Assembly: GCF_949987515.2 (NCBI RefSeq)
Contig: NC_082684.1
Coordinates: 119,578,080-119,642,079 of the forward strand
Direction: 5' to 3'
Length of the DNA: 64,000 nucleotides
Origin: Delphinus delphis
Taxonomy: Eukaryota; Chordata; Mammalia; Artiodactyla; Delphinidae
Below the pieces are notes generated by a model, which worked only from the letters and a program-made list of their open reading frames with translations, searched no databases and was not told where the DNA came from. Of this stretch, positions 12,866-25,302 are shown piece by piece. A program made the position numbers and the translations under genes. Each line of letters starts with the position of its first letter. Positions within the stretch are counted from its first letter, which is position 1.

Positions 12866-12915
12866 CTGTGGTCTAGCAGTTAGATTCCCGGTCCGGGAAC
12901 TAAGATCTTGCTTTC
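12866..12915 (+). repeat. tRNA-Glu-like SINE head, partial
   Basis: The stretch gtggtctagcagttagattc followed by cccggtccgggaacta resembles the tRNA(Glu)-derived head of cetartiodactyl SINEs with an internal loss between the A and B boxes. A CTGCTG-like imperfect repeat follows to about 12960. It is not a functional tRNA gene. Confidence 0.5.
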
Positions 12916-15000
12916 AGCTACTGCTCGCTACTGCTTGCTGCAAGCTGCTGCTTACTGCTGTGTGCGACTGAAATCATTTTGAATTGTGTTCTTTGACATA
13001 GACACACTTTGTTGCCATTTTAAATCACAAAGGGGTGTTTTCTGTGATTTAATTCTACAAAGAAAGGTGCTCTCACATTTTTTTCCTTGAAAGACTCAGC
13101 CATCTTACCCTATTTTTCATTTTCCCACTTTTTATGAAGATGTGGGTAAAGAAACATTTCAGTCTCCTCTTAACTGCACCACAAGGAAAGCAACAGCACA
13201 AATTTGAGGATAAAGGGCACTTGCCACTTAGCACCAGAGAAGAGAGCCAAGAGGACATGGTGCAGACTGTGGCAACCTGATATATGACCACAGTTCAAAG
13301 TGCTGTCCACCTGCACTGGCCCTGAGCTGCTCTCATGAGGCCAATGGCTGGACCCTGCATTCCCAAGAGGTCAGGAACAGTGCAAAGGAGGCAGGCACCC
13401 AACCCCCAAAGAGGAGACCCGCAAGAATTACAGTGACTTCTGTCCCAGTGACCCAAGTAAGTGGGGATGTCTACACTGACCAGAGCCCTTCAGTTCCACT
13501 CAGCAGTTACACAGCAGAGATATGTTAGATGTGAGTGTCCAGGTGGGGTGAGCACAGAGCACCTGAGAGGGGCTGTCACAGATGGGGAGGTTTTCATGGG
13601 TGGCAGTTTCTTCCTCTGTAGCCATTTGTGACTTGGGCAGCAGATGCTGACAAGGGTAAAAGAAGTGGTTGAGATACAGACATGGCTACTATGTATGTCA
13701 TAAATTCCTCGGTCATCACAAATTCCTAGGAAAGGACTGAAAAGGGATTTGATTTGAGAGAGAAAATGCTTACCATTGTGAAGAGACAAAATTCTCCTTT
13801 CTTACTAGGTCCCGGCTCTTCACCCCAAATGCACAGGCTAGGAAAAGACATTGTTTTCCCAGGGTCTCCTCTGATCTGCCTTAACTTCCTAGGCTTACAT
13901 TTCCGAGGCAGTAGAGACGGACACAGAAAGCCCTTTGTCCGGCACTGACTGCCTCAGGCACTGACATTCTCAGGAGAGGGCCTCCCTTCAGCTCCAGAGA
14001 GACCCCGAGGGTGTGACCCTAGGGCTCTTGACAGTTCTGTTCTTTGTCAGGGACAAGACCACCCACAAGTTTTGGGGTTAGGAGCAGCAAAGGAATCTGT
14101 GAGACTGGGCAGACAATTTCAAAAATCCCACAAACTTAACCACCAAAGTTCTGCTTGGGCCCAGGAACACCCAGATCACCGGGTCCCAGGTGACGTATGG
14201 GTCTACAAGGCAGACCCACCCATCCCTCTCACATCCTTGCAGGGAAAACCCACCAACTTCATGGCCCTGGGGAATGTGTGCTTTGTAACCTGAATTCCAC
14301 AAGAAAAAAAATTTTCTTCCATTTGCAGCAAAACATGCAGCCACGACTGATCCAGTGCTGGAAACATGTCTAACCACCTTAGCAAAAGTCTCCTGAGCAA
14401 AGATTTTACACAGGAGTCTTAAAAATTCCTTTTCTCTTTTTAATGGTTGGGGAGGATTATAAAGAATTTTCTATCTTGTCAAAAAATGTATATGGTTTCA
14501 TTAAAACAATCTTCTTTCAGAGCATGGCCCACACTAGGACCCAAGAGGGAACAGAGGGGACCTGGAGAATCTTCTTGGCTGGTTCAGAAACAAACCTGAA
14601 GCCTGCTGCATCTGGGACAGGGCGGGGAGCAGTGCCAGCCCAGTGCAGGAGGTTCAAAGACAGAGGACAGGACAGTGCTAGGCTCCAAAGACAAGCTGGA
14701 ATCAGCCTGTGGTAGCAGAGGGTGGGGCTTGTCAGGCCAGAAGCCCAGAAACTCCAAACATGGAAACTGGTGTAGTCTGAAGGACCATTACAACATCGAA
14801 AGCACAAATGGGTACAAACCACTACTAGATCTTCAAATGAAGAGAAAACTTCCAGTGCAACTGAACTTGTGCTCTGAAGAAATGCACAAGAAAGACAGGA
14901 TGCCCAATGGAAATGGGATTCTGAAGAAATCCTGTAACCCCTCTACTGCATTTGCCAATATGGGGCATGATCTGGCTGGAGAGTAAAGTGCAGGAGGCTT

Positions 15001-15135
15001 TCAGCAAAAGATGAGTCCGGAGAGATGGTTGAGGGATGGATGACAAAAGGCCTCAAAGGATAATCTGAGTTGGGATTTCACCCTGTAGGTATGGAGGAAA
15101 TGAGGGGTGAGTTTTATGCAGGGCAGTGACATGAG
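15001..15135 (+). repeat. Fragment of an old dispersed mammalian repeat, family not assigned
   Basis: The phrase for 'ggtatggaggaaatgaggggtgagttttatgcagggcagtgacatg' is a recurrent mammalian interspersed sequence, and a related piece lies at 24575-24775. I cannot name the family. Confidence 0.45.
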
Positions 15136-16084
15136 TAAATTTAAATAGAAAATAGAAAATAACCCATGAAATATTGATGTGCCAGCACAGTATCAGGTAC
15201 AAATATTAGGTTAAATCACCTAAAATTGTTGATAATCAATGATTTTGATCTATAAAAATGAGAATTTCACTTGGTTCAATCTATGTGATTTGATGCAATT
15301 AAGTGACAAATAGGCAATGTCTATCGTTTCAAAGGACACCAAAATGAACACCCCAGGAGGACTGATGAGAAAAGCAGGAGCTGTCTGCACATGGCCATCT
15401 CCTCACCTCTCTGGCTCCTGCTAAAGAGACTTGATGCTCTGGTAGCTGCAGAACATCTGACAGTGAATGCCAGATTCTACTCCTACACTCTGGCACTGAA
15501 ACATATAAATATGAAGCCATTTGAAGTGCCCTTCCTGAAGTTTTAAGGCCAAAGGGCAGTGGCCATGTTTGTGTAAAGAGAACAATCAGGCCTCCTTCAC
15601 TAAGACTTTGTATTCATCTCAGTTTACTGTAGATTTGAAATCAGCTTTTTCATAAAATAAAAGCAACATACAATGCAAAAAAAAAGAATCCCTTCCCAGA
15701 GCTTCAGGCCTGAGTGCTGATGAGCCCTAACTGCCAACTCAGCCATACCTTCTCTCTGAAAATCCAGACCCATGTATTCCATGTATCATGCCCCCTGGAC
15801 CCCTCCTCCTGGCTTTCTCATCATCGAAAACTGAACCTCAGTCTCAGACCCAGCTCCAGATCAAAGTTGTTTCACCTCGACCCCAATGAATTACTGTCTA
15901 CCATGACGGGAGCTAGGTTATGGCTGGTGAACAAAATGGATCTCCTTCAGTCTCCCTTCTGCTCATGCCAGAAATTCTAACTAGTCCCTCTCCATCCCTC
16001 CCCATTCACCTCCAATTCATCAATAAGTCATATCAATTTGGATACCTTAGACTCACCCTCTTTTTTCATCCCCCTGACATATGA

Positions 16085-16470
16085 ATTAGGATGCAAGTAA
16101 TAGAAAACCTGGCTAAGGTAAGTACAGCCTAATCATAGAGGTAACAACTATTGCACAAAACAGAGGTATGGAGGTGGGTCGTTTGGGGCAGATTAGATAG
16201 GCCCCTGATGGCACAGCTCTGGATGGGCAATTCTCTGACTGTTGGCCTTTTCCTCATGGTTCCAAGATGGCTGCTGCGGCACCAAGCACCATCCTCACAC
16301 AGCAGCTTCCCAGGGAAGAAAATGTTTCTCTGAAGTTTTCAGCAGGCCTTCTCTTGGGCTTCCCAAACTTGGTCACATGACTACTGCTGCAAGGGAGGCT
16401 GGACAAGTGATTATCTAGCAAAAGAAAACAGGACTCATACCCCTGGGTGGGGCACCCCCAAAACTGGAAA
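16085..16470 (+). repeat. Possible old interspersed repeat, family not assigned
   Basis: The segment begins 'aggatgcaagtaatagaaaacctggct' and includes 'ttggtcacatgactactg', which resemble a dispersed mammalian DNA or LTR element. Low certainty. Confidence 0.35.
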
Positions 16471-17848
16471 ATAATTATACTGCAGAGCTTCTCCCATAGA
16501 AGTGAGAGTTCTGAGCCCCACACTGAGCTCCCCAGCCCAGGGGTCCTGTACCAGGAAGATGCAGGGCATATGGCTTTGAAGGCCAGTGGGGCTTAATTTC
16601 AGAAGTCCCAAAGGACTGGGGGAAATAGAGACTTCACTCTTAAAGAACACACACAAAATCTCACACACTCTGGGACTTTGGGCAAAAGCAGTAATTTGAT
16701 AGGAACCTGGGCCAGAACTACCTGCTGGTACTGGTACTGGAGAGTCTCCCAGAGAGATGGTGGTGGGGGGAGGGGAGAGGCTGTTTGGCTCACCCTGGGG
16801 ACACAGACACAGGTGGCAGCCATTCTTGGGAGCTTCTTCTACTGTGTCGACACTGATGCTGGTGGGTGCCATTGTGGAATCCTCCCTCTAGCTCATTAGT
16901 GCCAAGACCTGGCCCCACCCAACAGCCTGTAGGTGCCAGAGCTGGGACGCCTCAGGTCAAGCAACTGAGTGCGGACACAGCCCCATCCACCAGCAGACAG
17001 GCTGCCTAGAGATTTCCTGAGCCCACAGCCACTTCTAGACGTGTCTTTAGACATGGCCCTGCCCACCAGAGGACCAAGACCCAGCTCCACCCATCAGTGG
17101 CCAGGCACCAGCCCTGCCCTACAGGAAGTCTGCTCTAGCCTCTGGACAGCCTCACCCACCAGGGGGCAGACACCAGACACAAGAAAACCACAGTCCCACA
17201 GCCTGTGGACCAGTCTGCCCACAGCAGGCAAGACGCTGTCCTGGGACCAGCTAGGTCTCAGCCCTGAGAACTAGCGGCCAACACCAGCTTTGGGACACCC
17301 CAGACCCCATACCCAACTGCATCAGGAACTGTCCCACCCCAGCAAACTGACATGAGCTCTGTTATCCCTGGGCCCTGCAACCAGACTCCAGGACCCAGCT
17401 GTGCCTGCCAGTAGTCTGGCACTAACCTCAGGACCTGGCTTCACTCACCAGTGGGCGGGCAACAGCCCTGGAGTCTTCTGGACCCTGACTTCACCCACCA
17501 GTGAGCCAGCACTGGCCCTGGGACCCCCTAGGGTTCTGCAGTCAGCCACCTTGTGAACAGGCTCCATCAACCAACAGTCAGCAGCCTCCACACAAGGAAG
17601 GGTCTGGCAACCACTAGACTAGGGGCAAAACTAAGCCTACCAGACCACCCACGTAGTCAACCTGCCACAACAGAAGGACCCATGCAGCACTCATAGAGGG
17701 ACTCCCTAGAGCATATAGCTGGGGTGAAAAGAAAGGAGTGCACTGCTAGGACACATAGGATGTCTCCTACAGAAGGCCCCTCCTCCAAGATGGGGAAACA
17801 TAAATAACCTACCAGATACACAAAAATACAAACAGCAACTTAGGCAAT

Positions 17849-18740
17849 GTGAGGCAACAGGGAAACATGTTCCAGACAAAGGAACAAGATAAAACCCCAG
17901 AAGAAGAACTAAGTAAAGTGGATATAGGCAATCTACCCAAGAAGGAGTTCAGGGTAGTGATTGTAAAGATGATCAAAGAACTTGGGAGAAGAATGGATGC
18001 ACAGAGCAAAAAGTTAGAAGTTTTTAACAAAGAGAAAATATAAATAATAGCCAGAGATGAAGAATACAATAACTGAAATGAAAAATACACCAGAAGGAAT
18101 CAACAGAAGGCTAAATGATACAGAGGAACGGATCAGCAAGCTGGAAGACAGAGTAGTGGAAACCACTGCCACTGAACAGAAAAAAGAAAAAAGGATGAAA
18201 AGAAATGAAGACACAGTTTAAGAGACCTCTAGGACAACACCAAGTACACTAATATTTGCATTATAGGGTCCCAAAAGGAGAAGAGAGAAAGAGGCTGAGA
18301 ACATACTTGAAGACATAATAGCTGAAAACTTCCCTAACCTGGGAAGGGAAACAGTCACCCAAGTCCAGGAAGCACAGAGACTCCCATACAGGATCAACCC
18401 AAAGAGGAACACACCAAGACACATAATAATTATAAAATAACAGAAATTAAAGATAAAGAGAGAATATTAAAAGCAGCAAGGGAAAACCAACAAATAACAT
18501 ACAAAGGAACTCCCATAAGGCTATCAGCTGATTTTTCAGCAGAAACTCTGCAGGCCAGAAGGGAGTGGCACAATATATTTCAAGTGATGAAAGGGAAAAC
18601 CTACAACAAAGAATACTCTACCCAACAAGGGTCTCAATCAGATTAGATGGAGAGATCAAAAACTTTACAAACTAGTAAAAGCTAAGGAGGTCAGCACCAC
18701 CAAACCAGCTTTACAACAAATATTAACGGAACTTCTCTAG
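17849..18740 (+). pseudogene. L1 ORF1 of the older element, disrupted
   Basis: It opens MRQQGNMFQTKEQDKTPEEE at 17849 and stays open to 18043 with NLPKKEFRVVIVKMIKEL. It then breaks into short frames through the RNA-binding domain and ends at the usual GTSL-like region with TAG at 18738-18740. Homologous to 6708-7600. Confidence 0.85.
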
Positions 18741-19235
18741 GTGAGAAAGAAAAGGCTGCAACTAGAAACAAGAAAATTACAAAATGAGAAAGCTCATCAG
18801 TAAAGGCAAATATACAATAAAGGTAGGAAATCCTCCACACACAAAGCTAGTAGGAAGGTTTAAATACATAAGCAGTAAAATCACCTATATCCATATTAAG
18901 CAGTTAAAAGATACACAAAACAATCGGATATAAAATATGATATCAAAAACAGTATTCAAGAGGTGAGAAGAGAACAAATGCAAGGTTTTTAAAACGTATT
19001 TGAAATTAAGAGATCAGCAACTTAAAACAATCACATAAATCTATAGATTGCTATATTAAAACCTCATGGTAGTGATTAACCTAAAATCTATAAGAGGTAT
19101 ACACACAAAAAGGAAAAAGGAATTCAGACGTAACACTAAAGATAGTCATCAAATCACAAGAGAAAATAAAAACAAAAGAAGAATAAAGGGAAAAAAAGAA
19201 AGACCTATAAAAACAACCCCCAAACAATTAACAAA

Positions 19236-19914
19236 ATGGCAATAAGAACATACATATCAATAATTACCTTAAATGTAAACGGACTAAATGCTCCAATCAA
19301 AAGACAGAGAGTGGCTGAATGGATACAAAAACAAGACCCATATATATGCTGCCAGAAGAGACTCACTTCAGAGCTAAAGACACACACGTACTGAAACTGA
19401 GGGGACAGAAAGAAGTATTTCATGTAAATGGAAATCAAAAGAAAGCCAGGGTAGTAATACTTATATCAGACAAAATAGACTTCAAAATAAAGACTGCTAC
19501 ATGAGACAAAGAAGGATACTACATAATACATAATGTAGTGTCATACTACATAATGTAGTATGATACTACATATGTAATACATACTACATAATGATCAAGA
19601 AGAAGATATAATGATTATAAATATATATGCAACCAACATAGGAGCACCTAAATACATAAAGCAAATATTAACAAACATAAAGGGGGAAATCAACAGTAAC
19701 ACAGTAATAGTAGGGGACTTTAACAAACCACTTGTATCGATTGACAGATCATCCAGACAGAAAATCAATAGAGAAACACTGGCCTTAAATGACACATTAG
19801 ACCAGATGGACTTAACTGATATTTATAGAGCATTCCATCCAAAAGTAACAAAATACACATTCTTTTCAAGTGCACATGGAACATTCTCCAAGGTAGATCA
19901 CATGCTAGACCACT
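19236..19914 (+). pseudogene. L1 ORF2, endonuclease N-terminal part only
   Basis: ATG at 19236 begins the ORF2 N-terminus, followed by LNVNGLNAP-like sequence, then an open stretch from 19611 with NIYATNIGAPKY, GDFNKPL and SAHGTFSKVDHML. The expected ILGHKS continuation is absent after about 19914. A local AT-rich amplification interrupts the domain at 19514-19595. Confidence 0.85.
19514..19595. repeat. Short inverted/tandem repeat cluster (actacataatg units)
   Basis: The motif actacata recurs several times. The piece at 19542-19562 is a perfect 10-bp inverted repeat (catactacat, one base, atgtagtatg). In the homologous place of the L1 at 4659-11718 (about 7930-7955) there is only one actacataatg. 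Confidence 0.8.
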
Positions 19915-22442
19915 ATAACCAGGGCACTGTGCTCAAACCTGACTAATGAACACTACTGAATTCATGACTGATTAATTAGTGAGTAAACAAACTGGTCTCT
20001 GAAAGATGGACTGGCCCAAGGGAAAGAGGAAGCCTCAAGGGCAACAGTGGATAGAATACTTTCTGCAGGAAGGCAAGGTCTAGGACACTGGCTTGGCTGA
20101 AGTGACGGTCTTAATATGAGAGACAAGAACTACTGAACAGGTAAGGCAAAGGTGTGGAACTCTGAATGCCATGCTCACTGTGTTCTTTTAGAACACTTTT
20201 TCTCTACCCCTCATGTTTCCATGTGGAAAGACCTCAGCTGCAGTAAGGCTACACCCAGTAAGTGGGGTGACTGGTCTGCCTGGGAGTCTGGGGGAAAGAG
20301 CTGATGTGCTCACCAGCCCCTCTGCCTGCAGGAGGACGAGGGCCCTGAGGTGGGCTCCTCACCCACAGCACTGCCTGCCCCTGTGACAGAGCCCTCCCCC
20401 TCCAGCTCTGTCCATGACAGCTGCAGGGGGAGAAGCTACATAATTCTTGGGTGAAATCTCAGGGGCTGAAATGGGCGATTTTTGAGTGCAATTCTTCTAG
20501 AGCAGGAGCCATAACTGCCATTCGCTCTAAGCTGGGGAGAGGAAGATGGCTATTGCGTATTAGCCCTGAAGATCCCAACTCAGCAGTTTACCATTTATTT
20601 GGTCGGCAATGACGAGCCAACATAGTTTAAGTCCCGTGCAGTCCAACAGCTAGAGAACAGAACCTGAAAGATTGTTTCAGGCTATCAAAACACTTCCCGT
20701 CCTAAGTACCTCCCCCCGCCATTCCAAACACTGACTGAAGAGGTGAACATGGGTCAAGCTTCCCAGGCCCACTGGTTTACATTCTGCCCTGCTCCTCTGA
20801 CCAGAAGTGTGAGTCTTGTTGATGCTTCCCCTGCAAGCCCTGCCTTAGTGAGTCTCTGCTGATGCCCTGGTCTGTAGCACAGTCCCTCTTATCTCAATGG
20901 CTTTTGCTCTCCGAAGCACACAGTATACTGACCTCACGTGTGCAAGGACGCTCCCCGGATTGGGAAGCACAGTGAATCTGGCCCACTAAACTGGTCAGTC
21001 TCCTGGCCTGCAGTCCAAACAGTCCACTCCTGTTGACCACACAGAACCACACAATGTCCCTCTGAGAGGCAGCCACTCAAAGGTCGCGTGTGCCGGTGAA
21101 GCCGCTGACCGCCCCCCCCCCCCCCCCCCCCCGCCACACCAGAGAGAGTGCCCTCCATCCAAGCAAACGCACACGCCCACCTTGTAGAGCAGTTAGGCAA
21201 CGCGAGGAAAGCTGCATCGAAGTGGTGCTGAACTGAGCTCCCTGAGCAGGTGCAGGGCTGAAACAAAAGGCTCACAGTGGCTCGAAGTCACAGGAAGTAA
21301 CCGCCCAGGGAAACGCGGCTGTGCCTCCTCCCTTGACCAGCCAGGCAGACAGGCTGGCAGGCACACCGGTGGGCTCCAAAAGCTTCAGCTCCCCCTGCTC
21401 CCCTCTCCAGCTGCCCTGCCCATGCTGAAGTTCTAGCAGCTTCCTGGTCAAGCCCGTGGGAGCATAAACGAAGCAAGGCGTTTAAGGAGAATTAGGCAGT
21501 GTTCACAGAGAAAAGTCCTCAGTATCATTTGAAGAGGAGCAGAAACACACCAGCAATGACACCATGGCTGCCCAAACTTGCTGGCTACGGCCTTCTGATG
21601 CCCTGCGTTCTGATGCCCTCATGGTGATCTCTACATTCTACAGAGCACGGCGGACAAGTACAAGGGCTGAGGGCAGACTGAACAGTAGCAGATTCTAGCG
21701 TATGACTCTCCAGATACTGGTACAGAGTTGGGGGGGAGGCAGTCAATGCCAGGTCACACATGAGTGAACTCCAACCCCCCCAGCAGGAGGCACCTGAGGC
21801 CAGCAATGGCTCGAGAGGAGACCAAGGGGAGAGGAAGACAGTTTTGACTGAACGGTCTGAAAAGAGCAACAGCGTGTTGGTCAAGAAGCCCCTGAGAGAC
21901 AGAGGGTGTGACTGTCCAGAGGCATCACCTTAATGTCTACCACTGGGTTAACACAGGAGAGACTGATATTTAACACTTTGTCAGCTGTAGCTATTCGGCA
22001 AAAGCTTAGCAAGTTTTGGATTTTTAACAGAAGTTTTTATTGTTTAAATGAAGGTACCTCATGGATAATGATAACACTTGGAAGAAAGATAATTACAAAA
22101 ATAGATTTAAAAATACATACACACAGACACATATCTTAGCAGGAGAAGCAAAGCCCTTGTTTCTATCAAACACCTCCAGACACAGGTATTTTGACTCTGC
22201 GTGGCAACCCAATTAACAGGCCATCACAAACACTCTCTCACAGCAGCTAGGGGACAAGAAAGGTCTGTGGGGAGGAAGAGGGGGTTTGCTGTGGCAAGGT
22301 AAGTTGTGGAAGGAAGCCACACTATCCTCCCAGTGCTGAGAACTCTGTTGGCACCAAAAGGAATTTCGAAGTTGGAAATCCTTCCCATCAGAGAACAGAT
22401 GGAGAACCCGCACATCCTGAGGGGAAGTAATCTGAAGCAGTC
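19915..22442. other. Unique intronic sequence with poly(C)
   Basis: GC-richer than its surroundings at 20300-20420 and 21000-21460. No exon could be supported. 22844-23148 and 23356-24574, further right, are likewise unassigned. Confidence 0.6.
21112..21132. repeat. Poly(C) tract
   Basis: A run of 21 C, preceded by one G and followed by gccac. On the minus strand, the ADAMTS17 sense, it is 21 G, able in principle to form a quadruplex. Length may be unreliable in assembly. Confidence 0.85.
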
Positions 22443-22461
22443 TTTAAGATAAATACTTCCA

Positions 22462-22824
22462 GGGACTTTCCTTGTGGCGCAGTAGTTAAGAGTCCGCCTG
22501 CCAGTGCAGGGGACAGGGGTTCCAGCCCTGGTCCGGGAAGATCCCACATGCCGCAGAGCAACTAAGCCCATGCACCACAACTACTGAGGCTGCGCTCTAG
22601 AGCCCACGAGCCACACCTACTGAGCCCCCATGCTACAACTACTGAAGCCCATGTGCCTAGAGCCCCTTCTCTGCAACAAAGAGAAGCCACCACAATGAGA
22701 AGCCCGCACACACAATGAAGAGTAGCCCCCACTAGCCGCAACTAGAGAAAGCCCGCACGCAGCAACGAAGACCCAACACAGCCAAAAATAAATAAATATT
22801 TTAAAAGTAATTAAAAAAAATTTT
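22462..22824 (+). mobile_element. CHR SINE, long form, with 19-bp target-site duplication
   Basis: It starts 'gggactttccttgtggcgcag', a tRNA-derived head with box-B-like 'ggttccagcc', and continues with the CHR body and an AAATAAATAA-type tail. The direct repeat tttaagataaatacttcca flanks it at 22443-22461 and 22825-22843. This SINE group is shared by whales, hippos and ruminants. Confidence 0.93.
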
Positions 22825-23163
22825 TTTAAGATAAATACTTCCATAGGGTAATTGAAGTGGTTTGTATCTAGTGATGGCATGCCTCACTATTTCCAGCACT
22901 GTGTTGTATTAGGACTATGTTGCCTTAGATCCTGAACCCGTGCCATTTACCAAAGACAATAAAATCCCAAAGGCACAACTACTTATCATCAGATAATCCA
23001 ATGGAAAGTTTAATTGAGGCTTCAGTGTAATGCCTCTTGGCAATGATCCCTACATCTAATTCTCTGGCTAATTTTCATTTCATTAAAGACATTTCCCAGT
23101 ATGCCTAAGCTTATTACTTCAAAAAGCAGCCATTGGAACTATGCAGACAATAATTGCCTTCTT

Positions 23164-23340
23164 GGGGTGGGAGGGAGAGGCAAGAAGGAGGAGATATGGG
23201 GATATATGCATACATATAGCTGACTCACTTTGTTATACAGCAGAAACTAACACACCACTGTAAAGCAATTATACTCCAATAAAGATGTTAAAAAATGATA
23301 ATAATAATGAACATTGCTTTGCAATCAAAATAAATAAATA
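23164..23340 (+). mobile_element. L1 3' end, severely 5'-truncated
   Basis: Only the last ~140 bp of a cetacean-type L1 3' UTR are present, with AATAAA near 23279-23284 and an AT-rich tail. A 15-bp target-site duplication, aataattgccttctt, is at 23149-23163 and 23341-23355. Confidence 0.92.
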
Positions 23341-24574
23341 AATAATTGCCTTCTTACCAGAACGACTGGCACCTCTTATCTGCCAGCCTGGCCTGGATGA
23401 GAGAAGAGGACCCGGCCAGCTACTGACAGGAGAACTTGCTCTCTTCTCCGTGGACCATCTGTAATCAAATGGGCCATATTTCTAAGTGTTTCAGCAGCTG
23501 ATCTCTTAGTTTAGCATTAAAAGGCCTTCTCCAGAGCTGACATCACATGATGAGTAATTTCCCGGCATGTCCAAGGCTTCCTCAGGGCTGGAGGTGTTTG
23601 GAATCACTTACTTGGCTGGTCAGGTGCCGGCTCTTCCTGAACTCACTAAGTCTTGTCCAAAAGGGTCTTCTATTGTCTGCTTTCTTCTGAGCTTTGAGTG
23701 TACATTTTCTGGCCTTAGACGCATCCATGGTTGTATTATGTAATCCTACAGTAATCCCCTGGAGACTTGAATGATGTGTAGTAATTTCTCATCATTTTTC
23801 TTCTTCTGAGCCCAAATTTGGGCTAAACACAGACACAGAAAAAATCTTTGGCATCATTCTCCTCCCTTAGTCTCTATGTTTAATTCCTGAACCTTCATTT
23901 TACTTATAACTGCGCTAGAATGTAATAGATTAACAAAAATGAATCAAGGAGATCTTAGCTCCACTTGGATTACTTTAGGAGTCAAGACTTGTTTTCCCTC
24001 AGCTGAAGTAATGAAGAAATTTACGCTCAGAATAAGATAAGCAGAAAAATCAGGTTGAGCTGGGATACCTGGCTAGAAGGCAGTTCCAGATTTCATTACA
24101 AATCTCAGAAGGTAAAAATTTCCTCAGGAGAGCCAACATAGCCCCACTGCAGCACAGGAGGCCAATCCCTCCAGGTGGGGCTCTGCCTGCAGGGCGGAGT
24201 CAGGGTGGGAGGCTTGGTTTCCCCCTGCAGCGACCTCCCCACTCCCCAACGTGCATCATCCCCCCCAAAGGCAGAGATGACATTCAAGTCCTGGGTGTGG
24301 ACCATCCATGGGCTTTGGAAGCCTGGGAGAGATGAAAAGAGTGCCAGATATGTAACGAATACTCTGGTATTCCTAGACCAACATCAAGTCATACAGAGAG
24401 GTTATACACTCTCTCAGTAAGCCCGCTTTCTTCTTAATCAAAAACATGCTGGTGGGACACAGATGCTCCATTGGCTACACCCCTCTCTACTTGTTCTAGG
24501 AAACAAGAACAAGATGGCAAGGGAGGAAGAGGCCAGAGGCCAGCATGGCTGGCACAGGTGAGCGATGCCATGAG

Positions 24575-24775
24575 CAGTAGGAGGTGAGGTCAGGGGAGAG
24601 CTGCGGGCCATGTGTTCTGGAGGCCATTGGAGGATTGTGAGCAAGGAACTCACATGATGTGATTTGTGTTTTGAAAGTAACCCTCTGGCTGTCATGTAAG
24701 AACTTGCTGTTCAGGAGGCTGCTGTGGAGGCCTGGAGACACTGTGGGTGAGGGTGACAGAGGCCTGGACCACAGG
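24575..24775 (+). repeat. Fragment of an old dispersed mammalian repeat, family not assigned
   Basis: Contains 'ggaggccattggaggattgtgagcaag' and 'ttttgaaagtaaccctctggctg', phrases found in many mammalian introns. Related to 15001-15135. Confidence 0.45.
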
Positions 24776-24944
24776 GGGAATGGCAGGTATGGCTAAAAGA
24801 GGTCTGATTAAGAATATGTTCTGAGGTCAGAGCGGGTAGGAATTGTTGGTGGATTAGAAGTATCAGGCATCTTCTGAAACAAAAGCCATATAATGGCCAG
24901 TCAACTTCTAGAAATTGCTAATAAAAATCACAACCACCACTTCC

Positions 24945-25085
24945 CACAAGGAAGGCAGGGGCTGTGCCCAACGCTTTGTATTTGTTCCCATACTTAATTC
25001 TGACAACACCGACAGGTGTGCAGCAGTCCCATCACCATCCCATCAATGAGCAAGGGAAAGGTCTCACCTTGCTAAGGAGGAGAGC
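24945..25085 (-). repeat. MIR SINE fragment
   Basis: Reverse-orientation MIR-like series: a cca-cgctttgta motif, then 'cttaattctgacaacacc' and a calculated 'gagcaagggaaaggtctcac' end. Diverged. Confidence 0.5.
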
Positions 25086-25302
25086 CAGTGCCCCAGAGCC
25101 CCTTCTTCTGCTCCCTGACCTGCCTCCTCAGCACGAGCACAGTCCCTGCATCCCCAGCTCCCTCCCACCTTCACACGCAGGCCTGTGCAAATCTGAGTGT
25201 GGAGGAGAAGGACTTCTTGGCCCAACACGGAGACTGTCTTATTGATTTCTTTTTCCAAGATGAAGACGTCTGGGGGTCCACTTTATCTCAAAATGTATGT
25301 TT

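Larger units (their letters stand above)
12960..16889. other. Mostly unique intronic sequence
   Basis: Apart from the weak repeat fragments at 15001-15135 and 16085-16470 nothing is recognised. 11730-12109, between L1 and LTR, is also unassigned. Searched by eye for the ADAMTS17 zinc-site exon (HELGH on the minus strand) without success. Confidence 0.6.
16890..19914 (+). mobile_element. Older L1 with intact 5' side but missing 3' half
   Basis: A CA-rich, degenerate 5' UTR (16890-17848, with recurring 'ccacccaccagtggg'-like units) is followed by ORF1 (17849-18740) and the start of ORF2 (from 19236). Similarity to L1 stops at about 19914, inside the endonuclease domain, and unique sequence follows with no poly(A). 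The ORF1-ORF2 spacer is about 495 bp, against 58 bp in the L1 at 4659-11718, so this is a different, older subfamily. Antisense to ADAMTS17. Confidence 0.88.

Noticed and set aside
12866..12915. tRNA gene
   Set aside because: Only a partial tRNA(Glu)-like head without a complete cloverleaf; it belongs to a SINE.
20330..20460. Exon-like plus-strand piece after a ctgcctgcag acceptor-like site (EDEGPEVGSSPTALPAP...)
   Set aside because: It has no recognisable homology and no donor consistent with a coding chain, lies on the strand opposite to ADAMTS17, and is best explained as a GC-rich chance frame.
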